Source: Chrysemys picta bellii (Eukaryota > Chordata > Testudines > Emydidae). From it: a DNA stretch of 64,000 bases. The notes below the pieces were generated by a model. The model was not told the origin of the DNA, searched no databases, and saw nothing but the letters and a program-made list of their open reading frames with translations. Positions within the stretch are counted from its first letter, which is position 1. Each line of letters begins with the position of its first letter. Below, piece after piece: positions 46,045 to 58,161 of the stretch. The position numbers and the translations under genes are program-made. Location: positions 52,595,498 through 52,659,497 of the forward strand of contig NC_088791.1 of the NCBI RefSeq assembly GCF_011386835.1. Direction: 5' to 3'.

Positions 46045-47035
46045 TAGAATAATAGTTCTGTTAATCATAAGCAAGGAAGAATCTCACAAATAATTTCTAA
46101 TAAAGTTATACTTATTGGAGATAAAAGACTACCAGTAAAATATTGTAAATTAACCTCAGTTGAAAAAAAGGACTTTTGAAAAGACAGAGGAAGAAATGGA
46201 AAAAGAACATTACTAGTTATTGCTGACCTCTCAATAACATATCCTTGACAATTCCAAGAATTCAGTGCATTCAGTCAGAGGAATGTATATACCAGGTCTT
46301 TTTGTTAATATATCTAAGTCAGTCATTGGCATTCATAGCTGCTTTCCTTATGAAAGTGGGAAAAAATCCTGCATAATGCTTAATTTCCTTAATTCCACAG
46401 TATTTTGATACTGTTATGAATATAAGTGATGATAGAAGGTTAACCAAGCTCTCTCTCTCCTCTGTAATAGCTTCATCTATGTGTGAAATTTATAATTTGG
46501 TAACTAAAAAATTCTTTGTTTTGCCCCTTTTATAACTCAGGCCTAATCTAGCCATTCAGCTCTGATTGACTAAAAGAACACAGCTCACTTATTTTGTTAC
46601 TTAATTCACTACCCTATTTTGATTCAGTCAAGAATATGAACCTTATTAAGAATTCAGTGAGTGCCCACCTATTCTTAGATGAACATCTTAATTTGCAAAG
46701 ATACATTGGAATGGGGTAGGTACAATTGTTCTACAAATTTCAAATAGCTATTCTGTGCCATACTGTGAATTTTATTCATTCTGAGAATTGGTCTTAGCAT
46801 TTAGATTTTGAGCTCTCTTATATGGATATAGATATAGATGATGCATGCACACACACTCACTCATACAGTACATATACAGCATTTTGTGTGTGTATCTATC
46901 CATTTCTATGCATATGCAAAATGTTAAAACTGGTTCTCAGAATGAATACCCTTTATATTTTGTCACAGAATACCTGTCTGAAATCCATATAATAATTATT
47001 ATGACTACACCATTCCTGTGTGTGTGTTTTGTTTA
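46045..47035. other. No feature seen
   Basis: AT-rich; short TA- and CA-rich pieces near 46,825-46,880. Confidence 0.35.
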
Positions 47036-47039
47036 TGGA

Positions 47040-47213
47040 GATATACCTATCTCATAGAACTGCAAGGGACCCCGAACGGTCATTGAGTCCAGTCCCCTGC
47101 CTTCACTAGCAGGACCAAGTACTTTTTTTCCCCCAGATCCCTAAATGGCCCCCTCAAGGATTGAACTCACACTCCTAGGCTTAGCAGGCCAATGCTCAAA
47201 CCACTGAGCTATC
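47040..47213 (-). mobile_element. Turtle tRNA-derived SINE (copy 2)
   Basis: Same structure as the copy at 11.5 kb. On the minus strand it runs from gatagctcagtggtttgag through the B-box region to ttctatgagataggtatat. About 170 bp and near full length. Confidence 0.88.
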
Positions 47214-47366
47214 TTTTTGAAATTAAAATGATCCCATTAGAATATTGGGAACTCCAGCTGAATCCTTGTTTGAGTCTACAGCAGGGCCTTTGAATGGAAA
47301 CACTTATGTTATGCTTTATCTTTGTTGGAGCTAGTGCTCCAGCTATAATACTAACAAATCACTGAG

Positions 47367-47689
47367 TACAGGTTGAACCTCTCTAGTCCGGCACCCTCAG
47401 TACCTGACCGGTGCCGAACCAGAGAATTGACGAACCACGGGAGGTCAATATATAACGAGTGGGCTTCTTTTTACTTTTATGTCGCCAAGACGAATAAACG
47501 GAACAACACTTGCAATGCTGCCTAGCCAAGGCTTATTGGCTCTCTTCATAACAAAGTCTTAAAGTTATTCCACAATTTTATTGTATTGGCACAAGGAAAT
47601 AAGTAGAGAAAGCAAAAAAACATAAAATCATGCCGGACCATGGATGTTGCTGGACCCGAGAGTGCTGGACTAGAGAGGTTCAACCTGTA
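47367..47689. mobile_element. pogo/Tigger-like MITE (319 bp, TA target)
   Basis: The element spans 47369-47687, flanked by TA on both sides. Ends are CAGGTTGAACCTCTCTAG and CTAGAGAGGTTCAACCTG, perfect over 18 bases and longer with mismatches (tccggcac against gtgctgga). A CAGGTTGA start and TA duplication are the signature of pogo/Tigger elements of the Tc1/mariner superfamily. The 63-codon minus ORF is not a transposase. Confidence 0.9.
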
Positions 47690-49350
47690 ACAAAATTGGT
47701 GTCCTGCATGCTTTTCTTCATCAGTTGATGGCTCCATTAGGTTTGACTTGTAGGAGTGCGGTAAGGCTGGGGAGAATGAGTGAAGTTGTCAGTATGTTGC
47801 CTTTCTTCTTATAGTTGAAACAAGCTTACTGCATTTTTATTTTGATAAACAAGGTAGCTTCTTGCAGTGGTAACAGCCAGCAGGATCATTTAAGATGAAC
47901 AATCTGAGATGCCATGTGCTTTTTAAATAAAATAATTCCTTAGTTCTCACCTTAGTGTGTTTCTTACATGCATGAAAGAAGAGCAACCTTTGCTTCTTCT
48001 ACTCTTGTTCATTACCACAGGTACTTCAGCTGGAAGAAGTGGTTTCTCTGGGATACTACTTTAATCCACAGGATTTTATTTGTATTGAGCTTTTCTCCTG
48101 CTGCTGTACTTGGGAGAGGTTGATTCAAAGTTCAGCAATGTACAAAAAATGAAATGTAATAGCAGTTTACTTTCTATTAAACTATGGATTTTTTAAGATG
48201 CTGATTTACTGAGAAAATACTCTGAGACAGTTTTACCCCTACAGTCTAATATCAAAATAGCCTTTCTTAAAGACAAACAATCTAATTTGACACATAGCTA
48301 TCCTGCACAATATATTTTGGTTAGCTGGAACACTAGCTAGTTGCTGAAGTGTTTCCATTCTAAGATCCTGTTTTCAGTTGCTCCATAACTTTCCAAAGCA
48401 TTCACCTTTGGGGCTGAAATTTTTCGTGTTTTTGTCCCTTTGTATACCAGTGTCCACTTCATGTGGCATACATATAGGGGTTGTAGTTGTTTGATGATAC
48501 CCCATATGGGTTGCAGTGTGAGGACGTAGGGGTCAGCTGCGGGTATGCAGTTGGAGGGGATTTTATTTCTGTATCGAGTCAGGTTCAGGGCATTTGGGTG
48601 GCCTGCTCTATGATGCAATCTACTTCTCTAGTGGAGTGTCCTTGCTCAGTGAAGATGGTTTTGAGTGTGTTAAATAAAAGGTCCAATAAAATATATTAGC
48701 TCACCCACCTTGTCTCTCTAATGGGACCAACACAATTACAACAACACTGGATAAAACTAATTTATGATGGCTAGAATAGTTTCTTATGGACCTTCCTGCT
48801 GGCTGGAGGTCAGCAAAATGCATAACACTCTAGCCCCACTCTGAAACACCTCCTCTGGGGCCCAAATGCCCCCAAGATGCCATTGGAGAAAGGGGCCCAG
48901 ATATGCCAACTTTACACCAGCCCAGGATTTCTCCATATTGGGGGAATTTTCCCTTGCCCTTTTAGGGCTGTTTTAAGGCCACTTTGTGCAGTGACGTTTG
49001 TGGAATCCAGGATTCAGCAACAACATTTAGCCTGAATAGGACCCCCAAATAGTTAGACAAATCTAAAAGAACAAAAAAGATCCAAAATTGTCCACTATCT
49101 GTCACAAGGTAACAAACTGCAAGCAGGAAATCTAAAATATAGCAAGAATTCCATTGAGTTGGACCTGCACATTGCTCCTTTATTAAACTTATTTGCAAAA
49201 AAAGTGTTTAATGAGAATATACTACTTCAGGGGAAAGAAACCCTAATTAGAAACAACAACTTTTATTGATCTTATTGTTTTATTTGTTCCAAGCTTGGGT
49301 GAATTTTACTCTTTGTACTTTGTTTATCATTGTTTTGAAGCACTTGGAAT
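47690..49350. other. No gene seen
   Basis: Chance ORFs up to 93 codons only. Sequence at 48,350-48,720 is slightly GC-richer. Nothing assignable. Confidence 0.35.
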
Positions 49351-49353
49351 GCC

Positions 49354-49789
49354 TGTAGCATATAGAAGAACAGGAGGACTTGTGGCACCTTAGAGACTAA
49401 CAAATTTATTAGAGCATAAGCTTTCGTGGACTACAGCCCACTTCTTCGGATGCATATAGAATGGAACATATATTGAGGAGATATATATACACACATACAG
49501 AGAGCATAAACAGGTGGGAGTTGTCTTACCACCTCTGAGAGGCCAATTAATTAAGAGAAAAAAAACTTTTGAAGTGATAATCAAGATAGCCCAGTACAGA
49601 CAGTTAGATAACAAGTGTGAGAATACTTACAAGGGGAGATAGATTCAATGTTTGTAATGGCTCAGCCATTCCCAGAATAAGGACTGGGAATGCTCTAATA
49701 AATTTGTTAGTCTCTAAGGTGCCACAAGTCCTCCTGTTCTTCTTTTTGCGGATACAGACTAACACGGCTGCTACTCTGTAGCATATAGA
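49354..49789. mobile_element. Element with perfect 50-bp inverted arms and 13-bp flanking repeats
   Basis: 49366-49415 and 49692-49741 are exact inverted copies of each other over 50 bases (start aagaacaggaggacttgtgg). A further 36 bases follow the right arm (ttttgcggatacagactaac...ctactc) that have no partner on the left. The 13-base direct repeat tgtagcatataga flanks the whole unit (49354-49366 and 49777-49789). The outer sequence matches a very common interspersed repeat of turtle and bird genomes. A 13-bp duplication suits LINE-machinery retroposition, while the inverted arms suit a foldback structure, so the class is uncertain. Confidence 0.75.
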
Positions 49790-50324
49790 TAGATTATAAC
49801 TCAAATTGAGGGCTTAAAGCAAGAGAGACACTACAGAGTCATAGGTTGGCATATGCTTTTACAATGATGTTTTCTAAGAGTTGATATATAACCTGTGGCA
49901 TTAGGATTCTTTCTTTCCAGTTTTGTTTTTCAAGAGTTTAGAGTTCCTCTCTGCCAATGGCATTCTATAGGCTTCATACAGTTTATACATATTAACAAGA
50001 CTAAAAGACAAAACAAATTAAAAAGACTAACTCTGACTGATCTTGTTTTATCACTTTTAAGCCTGTAAGAAGTTTAGTCTTTTTAATTAGTGTTTCTCAT
50101 GAAGAAGTACATTCTCATTAGACTTTTCTTCTTCAAATACAGCTCAATAAGGGAACAATGTGCTAAACTAATGCTGAGGAATTCGTGTTATGCTTTAGAT
50201 TTGGTGCTTGTGGTTTGCTACCTTCTGACAGAAAGTGGACAATCCAAGATTCTTACATTCTATTGGAATCTTTAGTATAATTATAATAGGGTCCTAAAAC
50301 GTAAGTAGTCAGAAGTCAAAAAGG

Positions 50325-51061
50325 GATGTGTGGGGAAAAAGAACTGGGTGGCCTTCTTTATGCCAGCCAAAGTAACACCGAAGGCCCAAAATCAGGCCCT
50401 CTGACAGAGGCTCGATATACTGACTGCCCTTACAAAAGGCAGTACAGGCCAGGGCCTGAACAAGACTAAGCTGTACAATTCCCTGTCAAATTCGGTCAAG
50501 GGTTATGACCAGAGGAGGGAGGGGGAGGGAGCAATGTGGAATGCCTCAGCAACATAATAACCGCTTGTTTATGAAATATAATAACCGCTTACATGAAGAA
50601 ATTGTTTCTAGTAAAGGCCAACTTCTCCTGTAGTTCCAGCTAACTGACAAACTAGCCAATCATATCTTCTTTGGGAGTCCTGTAATAAACCCCTATCCCC
50701 TTAACGGTAAAACCCGGAAAAATAATATGTATCTTACCGAGAAAAACATCCCAACTGGTGCCAAGTACCCATAGCGGAAACCACCAAGAAACCCCCCACC
50801 CAATATGCACCCAATTCTCGTAAAATGATTAGGAAGGTATCGGGAAAAGGGGACAGACCCCAACTCTTATTTCTTGCAAATGACGTATCATTTGTACTAT
50901 GCTTGCGGTTTGTACAAATAAAAGCAGCCTGCGTGCTGTGCTAGGTGTGGTAGTTTTCGGACTGCTACCCCAACGCGTTGGTATGTATTGCAATAAACTG
51001 GCCTCAGGCTTGAGTCTGTGAACTAAAATCAATGCGTGGGTGACTTTTTCCACAACAGATG
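50325..51061 (+). mobile_element. Solo LTR (50329-51057, TSD GATG)
   Basis: A 729-bp segment starting TGTGGGGAAAAAG and ending TTTTTCCACAACA, so the ends are TG...CA with an inverted terminal match. It is flanked by GATG on both sides. A TATA-like aaataaaag at about 50,928 and AATAAA at about 50,991 are spaced as U3-R-U5. A 4-bp duplication suits a class I ERV. It is unrelated in sequence to the 444-bp LTRs at 25-32 kb. tataataaccgcttg-type sequence is repeated at 50,555 and 50,578. Confidence 0.85.
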
Positions 51062-51481
51062 GTATGCTCTTGGTTCCTCATTGGAGTGTCTCAGTTAAGC
51101 TGTGTTCCCTGGTGCTGTTCTTTCTCACCTCATGTTTTGGTGCGGAAATCAGGGTCTCAACCTAGTCTCTGCCGTTAAAGACCCAGTGACAGCATCCAGG
51201 GATTGAGGGAGTAAAGGAGCAGAAGATGGCAAAGGAAGTCAGGGGGGAGCATGCACAGTAGAAGTAAAATGGAGGCATGAGATATTGAGTGAGGGGTGGA
51301 AGCAGGAGCAGCAGAATGGGGCTGAATTTAGTCTTCCAATCCAGCACTTTTCCAGAAATGCCTATTTAACCACTAGTCATGTTCCTCTGTAAATCAGCTT
51401 TATTAGGAAGAGGTTTTATTTCTTGAAAAAAGTCAGAAGATGGTCAGTAGAAGTAATTTTCAGGGCATGACTTTCTGTCAG

Positions 51482-52074
51482 TGTCATGGGGCAATTGGCC
51501 CTTTAGGGAGAGTCAAGGCCTAGCTTACCCATGGCAGCCCTCTAAAAACCATCTGGGAGTAATTGGTTTCCCTAGGTAGGTGTTTAATGTTCAATTAGTA
51601 GAGGAGCATCTGCACCCTAGAAAACAGGCTGCCTGAGCTAAGTCAGTGAGTGTGCTCAGGAGGAAGGTGCTCTGAGGAGAAAGGGCTTATAAGGGGAATG
51701 CAATCCCAAGAGAGAACAGGAATAATGTAAAGGGAGAAACTGGGAAGGATCCAGAGAGAGAGACTGTGAAGGGAGTAGGAATATCCTGAAAGAAGGAGCT
51801 AGAGACTTTCCAGGGGAAGAGAAGAGCGGTTCTGAAGGAAGGAACCAGAAATTTGCTCTCCAAAGAGAGTTGTACTGATGCTGGGATGATGAAGCCACGG
51901 GGAGTACCAGAGTAAGTCCTTGCTTATGTTTATATAAATTTCTGTTGTCAATAAATGAGCCCCTCAGAAGGGGGTGCTCTTTAATACACAGAAGCTCTGT
52001 TTGGACTTGTCTGTACCTGGCTGAGGAGAAACTAAGGCATGACTCCCCCTTGCCTGAACACTAGGGGACACGCA
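51482..52074 (+). mobile_element. Probable solo LTR (593 bp)
   Basis: The segment starts TGTCATGGGGC and ends near GGACACGCA. An AATAAA lies at about 51,950 followed by gcccctcagaagg. Flanks GTCAG (left) and GCCAG (right) form a 5-bp duplication with one mismatch, as for a Gypsy-type integration. The boundaries rest on that imperfect match. Confidence 0.45.
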
Positions 52075-52079
52075 GCCAG

Positions 52080-53380
52080 AAGCAGAATGTTCCCAGTCAG
52101 ATTCAAATATATTTTGACTCCATTATTTATGTTCTCACTGTGTATGCAGAAATCCAATTGAAATCAACAGGTGACCATGCACTGAGAGAATACAGGATAG
52201 ATGTGAGAAGAGAACGTAGTCCTCCACATCAGTAGTACATTTTTGCTTCTTATATGCTGCACTGGTGATTGCATCCATTTTATTATTTGTAGCCAGCGCT
52301 GTAATAGGTATAATATAATTCAATTAACTAAGAGTACAAATCCCTGTGATGATAGTGTGCTGCCATGGCATCTGAACTCCAGTTAGTGGGATAATTAAAA
52401 TAGAGAATATTCTGTATGCTCAAAACACTCAACCAGCTATCTAAAACAACAGCAATACTGAAATCAAAATGTAGCAAGTCTATCAAAAAGAAGCTTCCAA
52501 ACAATGCTCACCCAGAAGCTTGGACTTAGTTGGCCTCCCCCTTAACTTAAAAGGAAAACTGCAGTGTTCCAAGGCAATCAGCAAGTGAAATAAGATATCA
52601 TTTCAGTGATCTGCCTTTGATTCTGTTAGATACTGTGAATTGTTAACTAACCAAATTATATTCAAGTAATTCAGCACCTGCTTAATCAAGCTACAAAATA
52701 TGGAATTAGATATCGGCCACTTCAACTTCAGTGATTTGATTATGTAGAAGAGAGAGATTGGTGCATATACATCTAATCCTATGAAATTAAATCAGGAAAA
52801 TTAGCTGAAGATATTCGTAGGGGTCTGTTTGGTGCCTATTTGCATAAAATGTGGAACTACCTACTTATTCAAAGAATTATTTTGTGGTGAGAAGTGAGGA
52901 TAGAATTGAAGATACGTGTCTGTAGTTGTATTGGGTTAATAGTAAAGAGGCTAGGAGGTACCAAAAGTGTATTCTGATTAAATATAAATCTTGTCTGGGA
53001 AAACTGCTTTTGCATTATAAGAGAACTAAAATTTGTGAGTAACTGTCAAGACTCAGAGCTTAAAGGATACAGAGCGTGTCCAATTATCAAACACTGGTTA
53101 AGTTCGTTGCCAAAAATTTTCATTTTAGCCCTTAAATCAGTGCATAGTCAACCAAAATTCCCATATTTGGTGTCCAAATGTAGTGTTGTTTATAATTTTT
53201 GGTATTTTCTAAGTAGACCAATAATAATGGCTTCTCTTTTTGTTTGCAGACATAAAATAAAAATGACTCAGTGAATGACTGTTAAACATAATGTGGGAAA
53301 ACTCTGTTAAACTCCAGGGTCTGCAAAATCATTAGAATGTAAAATAAATCTTTTTAGGTATTTTGCAAATAGTATTTACT
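52080..53380. other. No feature seen
   Basis: AT-rich with short chance ORFs. Confidence 0.35.
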
Positions 53381-53385
53381 TTTCT

Positions 53386-53562
53386 CTTCCGTGATGTGGT
53401 TTGAGCATTGGCCTGCTAAACCCAGGGTTGTGTGTTCAATCCTTGAGGGGGCCACTTAGGGATCTGGGGCAAAATCAGTACTTGGTCCTGCTAGTGAAGG
53501 CAGGGGGCTGGACTCAATGACCTTTCGGGGTCCCTTCCAGTTCTATGAGATAGGTATAGCTC
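53386..53562 (+). mobile_element. Turtle tRNA-derived SINE (copy 3)
   Basis: Plus orientation: gtggtttgagcattggcctg, then cagggttgtgtgttcaatcc (B box), gatctggggcaaaatcagta, gcagggggctggactcaatg, ending ttctatgagataggtat. The first bases of the tRNA head are degraded. Confidence 0.9.
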
Positions 53563-53704
53563 CATATATTATGTCTGTAGCACAAGTCAATACAGTTATA
53601 AATTCCTTGCTTTGTATGGCCTTATTTCTCTTATAAAATCATTCACTATATTTTTTTCAAAAAATAATTTTGTTACATTTTATTAACGTCTGTTGTTGGT
53701 GCAG

Positions 53705-53824
53705 GTTTCTCTTGGACTTTTACATGCTCGTGCTACCCATATCCTGTGGCCTCCAAGGCGCTGGCAGAAGTTACAACCTATGCTGCCTCCAGAACGTACA
53801 CCACTTCACAGTGATCAAGAATGA
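53705..53824 (+). CDS. Candidate 3'-terminal coding exon of an unidentified host gene
   Basis: A good splice-acceptor context (attaacgtctgttgttggtgcag, cut after 53704) precedes a 39-codon frame ending TGA 53822-53824. It reads [20 protein letters not shown], then [19 protein letters not shown]. The composition (Arg, Pro, Trp, few repeats of any residue) and locally higher GC differ from the AT-rich flanks and look protein-like. A different frame over the same bases has an ATG ORF (53670-53858), but that one reads less like protein. I cannot name a gene, and no other exon of it is seen, so chance or a piece of an old mobile element is still possible. Confidence 0.25.
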   Translation, partial: VSLGLLHARATHILWPPRRWQKLQPMLPPERTPLHSDQE

Positions 53825-53829
53825 CCTAC

Positions 53830-56800
53830 ATGTACATGATGGAGAAATGAAATATTGATACTAGGATTAACCATCAAGAGGGGTAGATGATGTAACGGAA
53901 CAAATAAGAACGCCAATTGTACTATAACAGATACTGCTCCAGCAGAAATTCCCTTATGTTAAGGTGTCACTTTAAATCTAAAGTTTTTCTTTAATCTGTA
54001 ACATTACATGGTGCATTATTTTGTCTTGGAGTAATTATTCTCTGATTGTGGAGTATTCCAATGTTCAATTTTCCAGAAACAGTAAAATATATGAGCCATT
54101 GTCTGTTCTAGTGCTCCTGTTGATAAGACATTATTATAACAGTCTATAAAACGTTTTAATCTTTTGCTTTTGATTTGTTTCTTTAACAGCTTGACAGATT
54201 CTTGAAAATTAATATTTTGATGAATATGTGAAGTCAAACCAGTACTTCATCATTTCAGTTAAGTCTGAATATGTAGAAGCATTTACTCATAATATAACAT
54301 TTTGAATTGCACTATAATTGTTAAAATTGAAAAAGCAGCCTTTCCTTATATGAAAAGCTAATTGTACAATATGTCCAAAAAAGAATAAAAATGAATCTTT
54401 AATCCAGTTATTTTCTTTTTCATTTAATGCAGCGTGTTGTTTTTATTATTAAATTGAATACATAATAATTTTAATTTATTTTTCATTAAAGTTTAATATA
54501 AATATTCCTTTTATATCCATTTGTTGAGACAGAGTTCCAAACAAAATATAATACACGTTACGCCACAGCATCTACACAAAATACACTCTATTGGTTTCTT
54601 AAGTACAATCACTCAGTGTTAATATTGATTGCCACATTTATTTGGAAATATGTAAAAAGCTCCTTTAATATTATAAACACATTCCTCTACTAATGCACAA
54701 AAAAGTTTCCAGAGGCCACATTATCAGTGAAAGGGCCTTGACTGATTTCCATTGACGAGTGACACATTTTCAGTCACAGATTGGTATGAGCCAACTTCAT
54801 TTCATACATACTGAATTTTACTTCAGAGGGGATAATATTCAGAAGGATTCAACAGCTGGCACCTCTGCGCTAGAGTTATGCAACCTTTCTCATCAGACTC
54901 CAAAACAAGGTGAAACTAGGCCTGGTGTTTGGTTTCCGTGCTAAGCTGAACTTCTGAGAAGACTGACACTAGCTATTCTATTCTATATAGGTTGCGCAGT
55001 AACTCCCGCCACTGCTAAATCTACCTATCTACCCCATCTACTTATTATGGCTCCCAGCACTTTGGTACACTTGAACACCATAAACCTGGACCAGGCTCCC
55101 CTTCCTTCCGCCAAAGCCTCTCCCCAGTGTGTGACCCCCTCTTTATTAAAACCAATGCGGTTTGCTTGGTTGTTAATTGCAGTCAGTCTTTGATTATTTG
55201 GATTTATTTAGGGAGACTGAAAACATTGATTTGTAATTCTTCACAAATTAATCAAGAAAACTAGAACAGATTCAAAGAATTTGCCACAGCTATAATTAAT
55301 TTGGGAGACAAGGACATACAAACATACATTAAAAAAAAAGACGGAGGAGGGGGCAAACAAATAAAAATAAACAAAACTAGAACATGTTACATGAACGCCA
55401 TCTCTGGTGTCAGTCTAGGTCTGTCATTCTTTCTGCTCCTCTAGTTCAGTCCCTCCATTCTTATTCGCCTCTTGGGTATCAGCTGGGCAGCAGCTTTCAT
55501 GTATGTTGACAGGCTGGCAGAGTCCTCTTTGCCCTTTTGGTTCACTGACATCCATTCTTCAGCAATGCCAGGAAGTTGTCAACAGTACTAAAGTCCTTTT
55601 AGTTCATTGAAAGCTCCATGATTATCTTAATTATAATATTTCAATTCAAGTCAGTTGCACAGTAACAATAAATTTGATAAGGTTCCTTAGGCTTGCAAGC
55701 CTATTCTTCGTATAGAAAAGAGTAGGAGAGAGTGGCAGAAAGGCAGAGAATGGAGATGGGAGAGATTTTAGGGGATTTAGCAAAGGGTAAAGTAAATTCT
55801 GTCCCATAGACTCAGTTGTGATATGCTTCAAAACCTCCTGGTATTTAGTTAACGTAATCCCCAATTTATACAACTGAGTTTGGGCAGGCAGACACTTGCA
55901 CCTGTATGGGGTTGCATTCACTTCAGTGGGACTCATCACATGTATAAGACTCAGCAAGCACGGACCCAACTGTGGTTTTGGGGCCTCAAATACCATCTTC
56001 TTGGACCAACACAAGAAACATTCACATTCAAATGAAAGAGCTGAAAATATTTGGTCTTCAGTATATTGATCTTGCTAAGTCTGCAAAACTAGTTCTTGCA
56101 AAAGAAAAATGCTCTGCTATATCTTGGCACCAGATAAATGTGGGTAACATATTCCCTTATGCCCTAATGCAAGTGATGACCAGAGATCATTCACAGCATG
56201 ACACAAAACTACAACTGAGGCCACTTAATATCACTAAATTCACATCACTGAATGTGAAGGTTCGACAAAGTCACACACAGCAGCAGCCACAACAGCACAG
56301 AGACATGAAAAATGGTAGGTTCCTTCACCCTGGGCATGTCTCAGCCTTTTCTTGTGCAGCAGACTTGCACTGGTTCCACTACACAGAGGAGGGGGCTGGC
56401 TGGGGTTGTCCCTATGGGCCCAGTCAAGCCACCATGAAATCCACAAGCATTTTGCCATTGACTTAAATGAGATTAGGACTAGACCCACAATTATTGGGGA
56501 AATACCCATAATATTACAACAGTAGAAGAAAAATACTTACGTAGAACTTAGTTTCTTTCTGTGCAGGGAGCCACATAAGTGCGCTCAATAGATTACTTCA
56601 ACCACGCATTCCTTCTCTTCTGTGCACCTCCCTATTATGCAGCATTGCTACTCTGGCCTGGTGCTGAGTTCTGGATTTCAGCCACAGTGAAAGACAGGCT
56701 ATACCAGCTAAGCTATCCAGGCATTGGTACTACTGGCAAACATGAGCAGCAACATCTGAAGCTGACAGAATGAAATTATATACAGCCACAATGCACCAAT

Positions 56801-57780
56801 ACACTGAAAGGAAGCAATAAAGAAACTGGAGAGCAGGTGCAATGTATTGTATTGGTGCTCTTAATTAGTCTTTCAGGATTTCCCTGCAACAGCGAGACCT
56901 GAACTGTCAGAGCAGACAGAGCAAGCTCCCTCTTACAGTCATTCTTCCTGTAACATATCTAGAAATGTAGCAACAAAGTTTAGAATAGCATTTCACAAAG
57001 CACCATGTGTTTGGGGGTGAAGCTTATGCTTGATACAGGAAGAATTCACACAGTGGTAAGAGGTCAGTGCAGCACTAGAAGAGGCAACATAGGGCCCAGT
57101 AGCAACACACAGTACTTTAATAAATAATGGTTTACTCCACTGCTACCTGGTTCCTGAAGCATTGACACTAATGGAATACCGCTCACCTATCAGGCAGCAG
57201 CGACCACTGCACCTACATACAAACTATGCTAGCACTAAACAGGAAAATCAGTTACTGTTGTGCTGAATGTTTGTCGTTGAGTTTTCTTTCACAAGTTTTT
57301 TTTTTCAGATTTCACCCCCCCCCCCCGAGAAAAATTCATAAAGAATGTAAGCTGTGTGCAAAGAGCATTCTTGCTCTCCGTGTTTTTCAGAAACAAACTA
57401 CGGAAGGAATAACTCACAGAGGTCACATACTGTATTGTAAGTGCATGGAGTCAGAATCTAGCCACTGGTTGGCTAGACTGCTGGCACAAGCCCTTTGATC
57501 CTATGCTATAGCCCTGAGTGTCTCCTTGCCTAGTGTATCAATGATACTGTTTGGCATATTTAACAAATATTTCAGCCACAGAAAAATTACTAATCCATCC
57601 TGTCACTAGCCAGCGTTCCACCTTGTGTGGCCTATTCAATTACCTGCACAAGGTCACGGAGAATGGCTGTGACAGAGCTAGGTATTAAGCCAAGATTTCC
57701 TGGATTTCAGACCACGGTCTTAATTGCAAGACTATTCAGCCCGCTGGGGAGGTAACTATTTCAGATTACTCAAGCCCCTT
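53830..57780. other. No gene seen in about 4 kb
   Basis: AT-rich. The 164-codon ORF at 55972-56466 is the longest but has no recognisable motif, lacks any gene-like context and is overlapped by another ORF on the opposite strand. A poly-C run lies near 57,317-57,326. Confidence 0.35.
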
Positions 57781-57784
57781 ATGC

Positions 57785-58075
57785 CAATTTGCTGAAGGAA
57801 TGAGATGATGCTTTTCAGTGGTATGGTTTCTATTGGCACACACCCTGGGGGGTTTTCACCTTCCTCTGCTGCACGGGTCACTTGCAGATTTAAACTAGTT
57901 TAAACTAATGGTGGATTCTCTGTAACTTGATGTCTTTAAACCACGATTTGAGGACTTCAGTAACTCAGCCAGAGGGTCAGGGTCTCTTACAGGAGTGGGT
58001 GGGTGGCACGCAAAGTGCAGGAGGTCAGACTAGTTGATCACAATAGTTCCTTCTGACCTCAAAATCTATGACAAT
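57785..58075 (+). mobile_element. CR1 LINE 3'UTR fragment
   Basis: Motifs in CR1 tail order: ggggttttcaccttcctctg, cttgatgtctttaaaccacg, atttgaggacttcagtaact, gcaggaggtcagactagttg, ccttctgacctcaaaatct, ending tatgac. This is a 5'-truncated CR1 copy of another subfamily than the one at 20-21.7 kb. Confidence 0.8.
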
Positions 58076-58161
58076 ATTCCACTGTTTAAAAATGTAATGC
58101 AGTTGCTCTCAGAGTGAAGGATTTAGGAAAAGTCCTTCATCCAGAAATAACCAAACTTATA

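Noticed and set aside
53670..53858. 62-codon ATG ORF over the candidate exon
   Set aside because: The acceptor-linked frame over the same bases looks more protein-like. This one has an unlikely Cys/His-rich mix and no support.
55972..56466. 164-codon plus-strand ORF
   Set aside because: No domain, no regular composition, and an opposing ORF over the same bases.
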